DNA of 64,000 bases from Schistocephalus solidus (Eukaryota > Platyhelminthes > Cestoda > Diphyllobothriidea > Diphyllobothriidae). The stretch lies in contig WEDG01005276.1 of NCBI GenBank assembly GCA_017591395.1, positions 1 through 64,000 of the forward strand, in the 5' to 3' direction. The position numbers and the translations under genes are program-made. The notes under the pieces were generated by a model that had not been told where the DNA came from, did not search any database, and saw only the letters and a list, made by a program, of their open reading frames with translations. Positions 33,481-46,000 of this stretch are shown here, in pieces. How positions within the stretch are numbered: the stretch's first letter is position 1; every line of letters starts with the position of its first letter.

Positions 33481-34385
33481 ATTGTCGGTGTGATTACGTA
33501 TTGGAGAATTTGTCCAGGAGTTTCGTGTAGTATTCTCCAGAGACACTACTTATCGAAAATCTGGTTTTCCGCATTCCAGCAACGTGTAAGGGCTACGCTA
33601 AGAGGCAATAGGGCATGGCGTCTTTGACCATTCACGGCCCGGTCTTCTGTTGAACCTCGGCGGGATAAGGAGCACATCCAATTAGCAGAATACGTTGCGC
33701 GGTTTGTCTCCTCGGGACGCTAGCCAGTATCATCATGTTTTACCATCCAGGAGGGCAACTTTTTGTCTCGAAAGGCTGCCAAGCAGAACTTCTAATTCAG
33801 TCGAATTCAGATTACCTCAGCATTTTACTGTCAGCATAATCAAAATTAAAGTTTTGCCTGATGGGCCTCGTAGTTTAGAAGGGCAGCGGCTTAAGGACAC
33901 GGCGTTGGCAGCAAAATATATACCGCACTCAACGCAAACTATATTTTTTGTATGAGTGTTGATGTTGTTCCTTGTGTAGGTCCATACGCTTTGGCCTTAT
34001 AGCATCAGTCCCCATGGCTTCCCAGTGCACCTTGATTGGCCGAGTCCGATGCCAAAGTAAAGGGACGGAAGCCGACATTCATATACTGAAAGCAGTGCCT
34101 CTAGTCCAGTTCTTTGCTCTAAGCAGCTCCCTGACCTTCATTTCGCAGTCCATCGCCATCCATGGCTCTGTTTTGAAGAGACTAATACTTGTATTTAGGC
34201 AGCAGAGATTGGTGTACTGTCGCTCATACGGGCCTCTAACAAACAATCCCAGCGGCTGTTGGGGTTCCACCTCTACTCATAATCCCCCAGAAACCGCAGT
34301 ATTACGATCCATACTACGGAGTTTGTGGAACCCGACGCACTCCGCAACACTGGTTTAGTGGGGCAAGCGAATACTAGACAAGCTG
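33481..34385. other. Spacer, probably including the 5' leader of the next LINE
   Basis: 34270-34385 reads as the leader of the RTE-like LINE that follows. Frame 33972-34358 has no recognised domain. Nothing else seen. Confidence 0.35.
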
Positions 34386-34842
34386 GACTACTGATTCGGG
34401 AATGGACTCTTCGTCTTGGATGTTGGAATGTGCAAACGTTCCTGGACCCTGGTACCCAAAGTCTGACGGCGCGTAGCCTTTAACAGTACAACGTAGATGT
34501 ATGATGCCTGTCGGAAATCCGAATTCCTGGCTCATGTATTTGGAAAATAAAGATCCAGGGAGCCAACTCAAACTTCACCCTATACAAAAACAGTCCAAGT
34601 GACTCTTTTGGTAGAAACGGTGTGGCGGTCGCCCTTGCAGCAAGCGAACTTTTCACTAGAGGCTTGGATAACAGTTAATGCCCAGATGGCCTAGGTGCGG
34701 TTGTGGGGTCACTGTACCAACCTCTATGTCGTCTCCGTGTACGCACCAACTTCAGCAGTCGTACATCTGATAAAGAGGCGTTTTACTCGCAGCAGCCAGC
34801 ATTCGTTGAAAGACTCCCTCGGCGCGATCTGCTAATTGTAGC
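34386..34842 (+). pseudogene. RTE-like LINE family 2, endonuclease N-terminal part
   Basis: With frameshifts it reads LDVGMCKRSWTLVPK, VACLSE-like and GRNGVAVALAASE-like blocks, then VRLWGHCTNLYVVSVYAPT and LVERLPRRDLLIVA. This is an APE endonuclease of a different family from the zinc-finger LINE. It stops abruptly at the junction with the gypsy-like sequence at about 34842. Confidence 0.7.
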
Positions 34843-37130
34843 ATGAAGAAAATGCACTTTTACCGACGCAGGCGGAAGCCATAATCCTGAATCCGACTGT
34901 ACGGTCTCCAGGCGTTGCAACAATTCACCTGGATTTGAATCAGTGACAATGACGTCATCTGGATAGACAGAGGCTCCTTTGCGCCCGTCAGCGGTGGAGG
35001 ATAAGAAATGCAGTCTTAATACCATATGGCCACCAGGCGAATTGGAGCAAACCCCGATGAGTGTTAATGGTCAGAAGCTTCTGGGATTCTTCGGCTACCT
35101 CGATTCGGAGATATTTATCAGATAGATCTAGTATAGCAAACAGATCTTTCGGCACGGGCAGGGGATACTGGTGTGTGTCCAGAGCAGCATTGAAACCAGG
35201 AGACAAATAAGCGCAGATACGAACTTTACCAGATACTTTCTTGACGGCCACAATATGTGCGGCCCATGTGGAATAGTTAACTGGCTGAAGCACACCATCT
35301 CGCTGAAGATGCTCAAATTCTTGGTCGACTACTGTAAGTGCAGCAAAAGGAGCTGTCGTTTCAGTCGAAGCACAGGTTTTGAATTTGGTTCAAGACGTAG
35401 AATGATTTTCATCTTGTTGCAGCAACCAAGACCGTCTTGAAAAACTGAGGCTAATTTCTCCTTTGCAGCCATCTGATTCGATTTGGCGGGATTCGGCCAA
35501 AATGACTTAAAAACATGGTTAAGTGGCAATTTCAGAAGACTGGGGTTCTATTCAGTCAAGGCTAAAAATATAAAGTGCCGGCTGTTTGTGAGATAGCATG
35601 TTCCCTTGAATGTCACATTGAAGCTCACCCGTGAGCCGGAAAATTCCTCCAGAAACATTCAGCGCCTTCTTTTTTGGTGTGATCATCGAAGGCCGTCCAA
35701 TCGTACGCTAAATACGCTTTTAGCTGAGGGTGATGTCGGAGGTTTTATCGAGCTGTAGGCGTGCTGGTTTGCCGTTTATAATAGCCTTGAGGTACTTTCT
35801 GCATGCCTAAAAGTCAGTCTTGAACGTGGCCGGAATGTAGTGGAACTTTTGGCCGAAGTGGGATGAAGGGTGTTTGGTACGTTTCGTCTTCCTATCGCAT
35901 ACCTTGGATTCGGAGGGTTGGCCTGCCGGGCAGTGATCTTCCTTGTGACCTCGATTATGGCGTTTCTGACAAGCGTGCTTCTTGACTGGACTGGAACGAA
36001 CGAAATATAAATCACCACATTGCTGTTCGTGGTTTCCTGGGGGTCGGATCTCAGGGCTTGTATGGTGACAGCATGAACGCTCGTGGCACCAAGTGAGAAA
36101 CTGGCTCGCCCCCTAATAGCAGAATCATGCTTAAGATTCTTGGGGCCGCTGACACTTAGGGTGAAGCCGTGATCTTGTTCAATTTTTCTGCGCAGATGAG
36201 TTCTGATTTCAGCATCACGAGATGACTGAAGCGCGCACACACAAATGAGACACTTAAATTGATATTCTGTCATCGTTCGCAGCTTGAAATTTTCACACTG
36301 GCCGTTGGAAATATTGGCGAGGGTCAGAAAATCATCTGTCTCGTTCTTTACCAGCTTCAGTGATGACTTCTCCTTGAACGTCTCTGACAGTTGTTTAACT
36401 GTTTCGTGGACTGTGAAATTGCTAGGGTTCTTCGACAGAAGCATTTCAGTGCACCGCTCATGCTCTTTGGTGTCCACTTTGCGTAATAATAGACGCACCT
36501 TCTACGCATCATCGGCTTCGGCAAACTGAACGCAGAAAATTTCTTCCCAACGTTTAAAGCGGGCATCAAAAGTCACCTGGGAATCGGAATCGTAAATAAA
36601 CTCAGTGATACAAGCAATAACTGCGTCCGCTGACATGGACTGTTCCCAGAGGATTCTGGATCAGTAAAATGTATGCTGGACATTTGCATCATAGATTTCA
36701 TCATCTTCAAGTGAGCTACCCCGAATTGAGCCTGTTGTTGTTGCTGGATAGACAGTAATTGTTACGCGGAGATAGACATGGTGATTTCTGCGTCGCCAAT
36801 TCGCTATGGTTTTGCCACAAGCCTTGATGTCGCTCGTCCAACAAGGCCTCGATCAAATCCTCAATTGGATACTCAACAGTAGGGTGTGGAGGAATAGAAG
36901 TGTATTGTCGTATGCTACCAGCGTATCCTTTTAGGTACACGAAGAACGTACAAGCACGTTCAAGGTTGGACTGCATTCAGACCATCCAGATAGTGTTCTT
37001 CAGTGGGTAGAATCTTGATTGCCTCTCTGACTCATCCTGTCGACAGCTGCGTGACCACCGGGCACACGGCATGTTGGCGGATCGTTAATGCGGCGTGCGG
37101 GGAAGTTGGTTAGGACAGCTCCTAACAGTA
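34843..37130 (-). pseudogene. Ty3/gypsy LTR retrotransposon, gag and partial pol
   Basis: Minus strand. 37130-36720 holds leader or terminal sequence also seen at 12184-12560. Gag-like sequence (36570-35780) has a Cys/His-rich zinc-knuckle region only visible by changing frame near 35950. RT follows: PVNYSTWAAHIVAVKKVSGK, LDTHQYPLPVPKDLF, LDLSDKYLRIEVAEESQKLL (35293-34988; DLSDKY is the first catalytic Asp block), then YPDDVIVTDSNPGELLQRL (34960-34890; the YxDD motif). RNase H and integrase are absent. Several stops; dead copy. Confidence 0.85.
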
Positions 37131-37559
37131 GCCTGTGGCTATCACTGAAAAAAATGGGCCAATGGGGCACCTGCGAAAATTCTTGGATATACCCATCGAC
37201 GCCCCAGTGAGTGGGTAAGCGGGAGAACCCTACAGTTATGTGTTCTGACGGCTCGAGCCAGGTGTCTGAATGATGATTCCTTTCGCTAAATGTGAAAGAT
37301 GACAGCAAATTGACTAGGGGGAAAAACATTAGGCTGAAAAACCACCTCCATGAAGCAGGCCTGAAACGTTGATGACGCTCGAAGACTATCAAATTACCCG
37401 CAAAGGTAGTGGTAAACCCTCTGCACTGAGTAATTGTGTTCGTGACGTGAATGGCGGCTTTATCACTGGCAATTTGGCGAAGGTCGAACGGTGACATGAA
37501 CATTTTAAGCACTTTCTCAACTTCAAGGCTCAACCCATTACACCCTCGCTCTTCTCTGC
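37131..37559. other. Junction region between gypsy-like and LINE sequence
   Basis: The minus-strand open frame 37578-37000 covers it, but no domain is recognised. It may be an LTR of the gypsy-like element. Confidence 0.35.
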
Positions 37560-38950
37560 AGCAGTCTGTCCCTTTCATGCGACCCTTCTTCCGATGGAGA
37601 AGTCACCGATGCCGTACAAATACAGCTCAGCGACAAGGCACCCACAGAAATCTACGCTCCATGGAGCTCTGGCATCCTTTTACCTGTCCTCAAGCCAGAA
37701 GATAAGACGATTTGCGAGATCTACGAAGGAATAAACCTCCTTGATGTTGCCGCGAAGATCTTCACTGTTGTCCTCAGGCGATTCGTGGTTGTGCGTCACT
37801 AAAACGAGGCATAACCAGGCCGAATTCTGTGTTGGGCGTGTATGTGCGCACTAGATATTCATACTGAGACACATTCTTCAATTTCACCATAGCTACTAAC
37901 AACGGACTTTCTCTATTTCAATGCTGCGCTCGCTTCCGACCATCGTGGGTCCCTGCGGCAGATACAGAAGCTAAACGATGTACCGGAAAAAATCATCGTA
38001 ATGTTCAGGACCTACTACCGCTCCACCTCTGCACGAGTTCTCTTGCAGCCGCTTGATATCCGATCTATTCGACAAGGTTACGTACTTTAGCCCATTAATT
38101 TCAACAACGCTATTGATTGGATTCTTGGGAAGTCTCTACACGAAGATGGCGGTGTTGGGTTTGCCCCTAGACGCCGTCTGGCTGATCTCGACTATGTCCT
38201 GCTTTGGTGAGCTCCAGTCTGGCGTTACTGGTACATTAAGTTGCTACTTCGGTTGGTTTATCCATAAGCGCTGGGAAGATCAGTGTTTTAAAACTGTCCC
38301 TGAAGACACATCTCGGGACAAATGATTGTTAAGAAGATTCCAGTACTTCAAGATGAGACTGCTGCCCAATGGACCGAGTAAGGATGATATTGTCTACGAA
38401 ATCGATGCTGCTCACCAGGTTTTCTCAAGCTTTACCTATAGATCCGACGCCACGTCTCTATCGCACAGATATTCACGTGTACCGTGTCAGTCTTTCGCTG
38501 TGGTTGTGAATGCTGGGCTGTGTGCGTGGACGGGCAAAAATTGGAGGTATTGGATAACCATTGTTTGCGGACCATATTTCGAGCCAAGTCCACCGATTTC
38601 ATCCCAAATGAGACATTTCGTACTCGCTCTGACATCGCGAGGATATGTCAGACCATCCAAGAAAAACGACTGTGGTGGTCTGGTTGCGTTTTTCCGTTTA
38701 CCTCACGACCTCAGTGTTGCTGCCATGGATCTGGCACCGTTACCCACTTAGAGCCGCCGAAGAGATCAGCTCAAAACCTTATTCCACACAGTTCGTGAGG
38801 ACATTAACATGGTTCTTGGAGCTTCGGTATCCTGTCTCCGTAGGCTGCGGAGACATATATTCACATATAATGCTGCGGGTCGCCACGCGTGGCAGGGCAT
38901 TATTCGTGACATCATCGATGTCGGCTAAATCGGGTATGATCGCAGCTTTA
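37560..38950 (+). pseudogene. RTE-like LINE family 2, reverse transcriptase part
   Basis: Reading through frames: GILLPVLKPEDKTICEIYEG, INLLDVAAKIFTVVLRRF, VPEKIIVMFRTYYRSTSARV, AIDWILGKSLHEDGGVGFAP, LADLDYVLLW where YADD is expected (catalytic motif lost), then CECWAVCVDGQKLEVLDNHC, FRAKSTDFIPNETFRTRSDI and IQEKRLWWSGCVF. The order fits an RTE-like RT and thumb. Many stops and indels show this is an old copy. It is the probable continuation of the endonuclease fragment at 34386-34842. Confidence 0.8.
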
Positions 38951-40080
38951 TCAAATACTTAATTGCGGTAGTCAACACCTGGACGACTCGAAGAAGTCCC
39001 CTTACCCATTTGGTGACGTTATGGGATGACTTGCCGTAATCCTGCCCAACTGTCTTTCGCCGAATACAAAAGCTAACAGAACTTACTTGCGTAGCCAACA
39101 GTGCAGGCTCATTCTAATTTCGATGCCACTTTCTACCAGTGTTGGCTTCGATCGATGGTTACTGACCCTGACTGTAGCACTGAAGTTAGGTCTTCCAACA
39201 ATGCAGACGTGTGATTTCGTGATCCAGTTTTCTGTTTTTTTGCCTTAATGGTGAGTTAATATAGTCTTGCTGATCCATGTTAGACTGCACGATTTCCCAG
39301 TGAAGGTGGTTAGTAAGTTAACGCAGATTTTCGACCGTTTCATTGGATTTAAGTTTGTAAAGGTCAAGGCTCTGGGACAAAACGGCTTTTTTGAGCATCG
39401 ACCCGTTTTCTTATTATCGACGTCCTCGTTCCGACTAGACATTCCTAGAAACGAGCAACCAGAGCAAATATTTACGGTAATTAACTACGCCTTTTTAAGA
39501 TAAACGGCGACCTGGTCTCTTCTATAAACTTTTACATGGATATATCACGATCCGACCCACTGGAAGATTGTTGCTCGTTTCAGTCGGGTATTTGCAGACA
39601 ACTGGCCAGTATTATGACACAAAACAATCACGGAGTGCACGTTTGTCCTCAGCCACTACTCTGGCGTCGTCCATAAAGTTTAGGCAATCCTGCAAGGCCT
39701 TTCCATCCAAAAACCACGGAAAAAACCAAGCTCGTTGGCAAACACCGTCCTGTAGGTAGCGTTTACCGTCTCCTTTTAACCATCAATTACGTGTTCATCC
39801 AACTTTTTCTTTCAGCCTTGCCATGTTTCCATAACCTGGCACAAGGGTTCGACGTACGTAATCAAATTTGATAATTCTGTGATACAACGTGAACGCCAAA
39901 TGGAGAGTCGTTAGTCCCCCGTCTTCCCCATCCCAGTACACCCCGTGCAACACCACTCTTTGAAACAAAAGACTCTTTCTTTTACTGTGATATGATACAT
40001 AAATTATGGATACTGATTTATAAAGTAACAATGAGGAAGGGAGTAGGTTGGGAAATGCACGGCGGTCCAGGGTCTTCCAC
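38951..40080. other. Downstream flank of SNF5; includes its 3' UTR
   Basis: The SNF5 stop codon is at 40083-40081, so the adjoining sequence should hold the 3' UTR. I could not choose a polyadenylation signal. Frames at 39245-39442 and 39267-39503 are unrecognised. Confidence 0.4.
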
Positions 40081-43000
40081 CTACCAGTTTGGTTGCGCGT
40101 TTGCCAGGCGTCGCATTCGGCTAAGGCAGAATGATGACATAATGAAAATTCTGCACGTTTATGTAAGAATACTGGCTGATATTATGGGGTCTGGAGTGGG
40201 TCACAAAGCAAAAAAGCGTTTTGAACCTGCCGATTGAAAGTTTTCAATATTGATAGGTTACATACAGAGAAAATGTGAAAAATAAACATTGGTATGTCCA
40301 ATCTTCTGCTGAATATTTGCACTATTACTCACTATAAGCAATTCGACCGGTTCAAACTCCTGACTGACACGCCTAATTACCGATGACGGTCTTAATTTGT
40401 TTGCTGGTCCTATCGGGTAACCCAGTCTTTTCAACAACAGGTCGGCCGTCACTAACGACGATGTCTACCGTTCACAGCGTCTACCACACTACTTTCTCAC
40501 AATCGCGAACTGTGTGTCGATGTGGAGTCAAGGAGACTGGGGTGACTGACAAAGCTAAAAACTTCGTTTCTGTGCGCCATATGCGACGAGGATCCCATCG
40601 GACTGAGAGGGTCATAGAGGCCACATTACAAAGTAACCATTGCAGTTTTATTGAGGATAACTATCCCGCCAGTTGGTAGCCTTTCAAGCCACGGCTTTTA
40701 GTTCACCGTGATAATTAAGCGCGCCAGATTGTTTATGGTAAGGAATATGTGCTGTGCCGTGAGGACGCGGTTCAGATTCAACCACACTCTTCTCGCCTCC
40801 AGACATTAATTTACTATTCGAGCCAATTGGGCGCAAGCGGCTGACCTTGTTACACAACCCACGACCTGGCCTCGCATAACCAGGTTTCACGTAAAGTGGA
40901 TGGGAGGCTCGGATTTCATATGCACGAATGCCATAGAGTGATTTTAAGTTCATTAGTCAGCAATTCCACTGCCAAGTCTGAGTTGATCATAGGTTAGCAA
41001 AAGTTCAAATCACGACGTTTGGTGCGTCATAATTAATTCAAGTGCGTCAGCCTTATTTACGCTTTACGCTGAATTGACGTGAGAACGAAGTGCCGAAAAT
41101 CGGCCTTTTTTCTGAATGACTTAAGTAAGTTGAGCACACCAACATTGGTTGGCAGTTCTAGTGTGTCTAAACAGATGAAAATAAACGAAGTGCTGCATCC
41201 GCGAAAAAAACACTTTGGTAGTTAAAATGCGCATACTTACATAGTCTGCTGCTTCAATTTAAGATAAATCTTTTGAAACTTTTGGTATGGAATAAAAATT
41301 GATTCTCTGCAAGGAAAAGGGTGTCAGGTACATAAGTCCTATTATGCGCTTCATATGCACCGTCGTTTTCCATTACAATTCTTACCAAATCTGCGTTAAT
41401 TTGTCAAATATTGTCCTTATGCTGTAAGGTGGTTTCGAAATTATTGACGTTGCACGTTATTCACGTACACAAGGACTCACTGGACTGTGAGAAAAGCGCA
41501 TATTTTATTGGCGGTCCACGTGGTGGCGAGATCATCGGCGCATCAGAAAGTTTGCCCAAATTTTGCGTGCAAAACTAACTTGGGCGGCGATGTTGACCTG
41601 CAACAGGGCCCTGATATATTTGAGATTGAACCTACTCAAATTGACACTCGTTACTTTTTCTGGCCACAGAAACAGCCCGGGAAAACTCCGGTTTTCCCAG
41701 ATGAGCGCTGTGCACCTGGAGCACAACGTTCAGCGAGCCACCACAGCCTGTTAATAGCAGAGTGATATCGTCGGCGTCCAAGTCCAAAGTCAACGAGGTA
41801 AAGAACTAAACAGGGTCGTCGACAGAATGCGATCTTGCCAAACGCCAGACTGGAAATCAAGCAGTTGGAACATTTTTTTGGATGATAGTTCGCTTGCGGT
41901 TGGAGTTAGAAAATCGGCTTTGCTGGGTTCTACCTTTAACCAGTGCTAAATTGCTTGATAATCACGATAGTAAAGTTTGTGACATTCTAGACGATAATTC
42001 TATCCCCCTTCCCTGAGTATAGACGGGTATGTTTGAGGCCTAGTTACCGAGAACGGTCTCATCACAAAAAGTGTTACTTAGTGCGCTCGTCAACGATGAC
42101 AAGACCCGTTGGCCTCTGCAGTTACTATTCTTCCGGAGTGTCCCGCTGAGCAGTCTCGATATCGCAGCACGATGTTGCGTGGACTACTAAACACCAGTTG
42201 GTCATCGAGGCTGAAAAGGCGACCGAAATGCCTCCGTCAGGGCTCAACCTGGGTCAAATTGTCGGCACATTTCACATTCTCATGGCGAATTTAATCGACT
42301 CAAGCATCAATAAATGTGAAGAGCTATTTCATCGAAATCGTCATTTCGGTCTAATATTTTGTCTTTCCCGATAGACATTAAGTTTAGTCACCGAGTTGGT
42401 CGGCAAGTACTAATTGCGAGCAATACGCAAGCTTCTATGCAGAGCTGCGCATTTTCTCTGTTGGTTTTGTCAATCTGGCGCCTGAAAGTGGATCCGATAA
42501 TTTTCTGCTGAACTTAGACCGACATTTGCTTCTGGTCTAATCGCCTCAGTTGTTCGGCTTTCTCAGTCGGAGGCATGAAAAGATCATGATAATTCTTTCG
42601 GATTAAACGCAGCTGTCATCGAACGCAGACCAAATAATTTCCTTGCACCAGTATGCTAAAGGGCAAAATGAATCCATTTTCACCAGCTTTTTTAAAGTCC
42701 CTTGACGAGAGCAGACTATTGAATATCTTAGCGTTGACCGCTTGGCAATTTTTTAGGCGCCGGCCACTGACTTACTTGGATCGGTAATTTTACTAATGCA
42801 TCGAATAAGTTTGAAAGGAGGATGGTCGGTGTTGGTACCACAATAAAGTAAGTTTGTTGAGTGCGCGGTTGTAGTGCTACATATCGCTTGGCCAAAGACC
42901 AGTACGGTCAGTTGTGGGCATTGGCCTTCAGCAACAGACAAAACTTTGCTGCGCAGGTAAAAGTTGCTCCCAAATTCGAATCCCGAAAAAAAGAAATTCG

Positions 43001-46000
43001 GTCACTGAAAAACTTACCGCGTGTTCCTATCTTGGTCACGAATCTTCTTCTCCATCTCAGCGTCAGTTAGCACTTCCACAACGGGGCTCCATTGATCGGC
43101 CTCGTTAGGACTTCGGAACACCACGTCCACTGTCGGAAGTGGAGACTCCCTGCAGAGATGTGAATTAAAAAATAGCAAGTGAGAACACAAGGATGCTTCA
43201 GGCCTGACCAGTCTTACGTAAACCAACCCCATTCCGACCTGAGCTTTTTACACAGACTTACAATTTCCTTGGCAGAACATTCTGGCGAGCCATATTCCGC
43301 TTCTAAGGTTTGCGTCGGCGACATATGACCGAAATGCAGCCTTTAGTATATGGTTGCAGCTACGGACATAACCAGAGTACTAGCAGCTTTAATTTTTTAT
43401 TGGCTCAGTGGGTGTGGTTTTTAAATGCCATGAACTTCCAGGGTAAAAGGAACGCAAAAAATTAGCTGGAAACAAAACAAAAATATGGTAGCAGCGACTA
43501 GTCGAATGCCTATACCTAAATGATAACAAGTGAGAGCAAGTGTACGGGCACGAGTTGATGGAGTCTAGTAATATGTTATCAACACTGGTATTAGAAAAGG
43601 CGCCGTCTTCTATCCAACACTCTTTAAGAATAGCACAGTCTTGGCTGTGGTCACGAACTCCACGACTACATGCGCTTGCTGTTGGCACTGTGTCAGTTTG
43701 ACTAGTGCGTTGTTTTGCCTGAGGCCTTCCTTAAAACGTCTCCTGCCGGACACCAGAGACCCTGAATTCAGGTGATTGGCCTGGCAATAAGTTCCGCCAA
43801 TAGTATCTCTCAGAGGTGGCGGGCAGACAAATTAGGTTGCTTTCTCTGCACTGACGCCGAGACGTCCCCGTCAAGCGTTGTGTGCACACTGAATACCGCA
43901 CGTTCTGTCGAAATGTAACGGAAAACTTTGACCCATGAGATAATTATTGCATCTAGGCACGCATAGCAAGTATAATATTTAATAATAGTGGTGCATTTAT
44001 GGGGTTCATAGAACCGCTATCTTTTTTTCAGGCTGGAGAAGGCATGTCGGGTCTCAAATTTAACTTACGTAAACGCATAGAGACGCTGGTGCCAGGCTAG
44101 CTGTCCACGGATGCTGTAGGCCACGGCGGTCACAAATTCGCCACCGAGCCCAAGTTCAGCGCAAAGGCGAGCAGCAAATAGCTCTGGTGAGTTTGCGGGC
44201 TCTGAAAGATCCCATTCGAACTGGTCCACCAGTGACAGATTGCCCACGTGAATGTTTAACCGGATTATGACACGGGTATCGGTCTGCCCAACGAGAATAT
44301 TTTCCACTGAATGGGCTTCGACCTGTAACAAATAGCATAACCGCGAAGAAGGAATATAGATTACGATAAACTATATAGACTCGAATGCTTTATTTCGTGC
44401 GGGGCATGACAAAATATGACTTTATATGAATAGGGCACTTAAGTAAAATAATACACCAACGGTTCGTCCGTCGCAGACTTTTGTAACCACCATTGTCCCG
44501 ACGAGTAATAAAAACTTGCGCCTCGGTAAGGTTATAGAGAGGAAACTTTCGCTGTCACTTCCTCTAGTTTTCATGCGTCGGCGGCAAGAGGAGGCCAGAA
44601 CCACAAGGGATGGACATGGAGTCAAGATTGCTATAAAGTTGCATTGAAAATGTTTTCCTTCAACTTGATCCTGAGGCCAGAGGATCTATAGGAAGTGACG
44701 GATCTCATGCAATGTAAACAAATTCTTTTTAGATTACGAATGATTACTTATGTAGAATTGTAGTTATTATCTAGGAGCATAATCCAAAGATGTTTCAGAC
44801 ACACCGGGATGCCGACTTTTGAACGAACATCTTTTCAGATTCCTGAAAAAATCTTACTCGATAAAAATAAGTATGTTGGGAATGTCTACACCCACAATGA
44901 GTCAACCTCACAGAAAAGCACGTGCGCCCGACAGCGTCCCCCATTGGCTGTGGCCACAGCGTTCCCATCAGATCTGATTGGTCCATATCCGCGAGAAGTC
45001 GCTCAACTTTTCTGTATCTTCCTTTTGAAGTGGATTGGACAGAATATAACCCATCTGGACGGGCTGCCGTTTTTTAATACTTTCTCTTGGGCGATCGTGT
45101 TCTCGTTCTTTACTCTATTGAGCTTGGGACAACGGTCGGTCAAGCATACGCTTTGTGCGAATTCTAAGCATCAGGAAGGGTCATAACAGACTACTTAAAC
45201 AATTGCGTTTTTTCTATGGTTTTCAATGTCCTTACAAATTCAAATATATTTTATAGAAAACATAAGCAAAAATATTATTATTTGTGTTCATTTGATAGCA
45301 AATCACGTCTTCAAAATGTTCACCCGAAGTAAGTCTATATCTTGATTTTCAAAAATTTTAACAATTCCCAAATAATTTTGAGCCCGATCTGCTATTGTAT
45401 TCGTTTTTTCATTCTGCAAGTTATGTCTTCCACGGAAGGCATACAATGCATTACTGTAACTTCTAAACAAGATGACATAGTGCTCATACAATTTTACAAT
45501 GGATGTGGACTATACCATATACTTCGTGGGCGGCATTGATAAGCGTACAGATGCGATGCGGTTTGAATAGACATTGTACAGTTATAAAAATAACCCTTCT
45601 CGGGTGAAAAAATTTAAGAAGCGATTTGATATCAAATGAGTACAGGAAATAGTACTTTTGCTTATGTTTTCTGTAACATATATTTGAATTCGTAAGGGCA
45701 TCGAAAATAGATACAAAAATAAGACTCACGTAGTCTTTTTTATCCAGTGAATTTTTTCAAAAGCCGGCATCCTAGTGTGAAATATTTTAGGATTATGATC
45801 CTAGAAATGTATATTACAATTCTAATTACATTCTCATTCGAAATCGAAAACGTAGTTTTAACATTTTGGATACCGTTGCATGAGATCGGTCACTAACTGT
45901 AGTTAGAGGCGAACATGCGAGTTCTGAGAAGCAGTTTAGGAGAAGATGCGACCGCTTGAACAAGAAGTTAATTGGCCTGACGTTTTGGATTCTCATTCGA

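Noticed and set aside
37000..37578. 192-codon minus-strand frame
   Set aside because: It crosses the gypsy/LINE junction and part of it is noncoding in the related copy at 12.2-12.6 kb.
41521..41560. Minus-strand ATGCGCCGA as the last SNF5 exon (MRR...)
   Set aside because: No AG acceptor and an immediate stop; the exon at 40120-40081 has a proper acceptor, correct phase and the full RMRRLAN ending.
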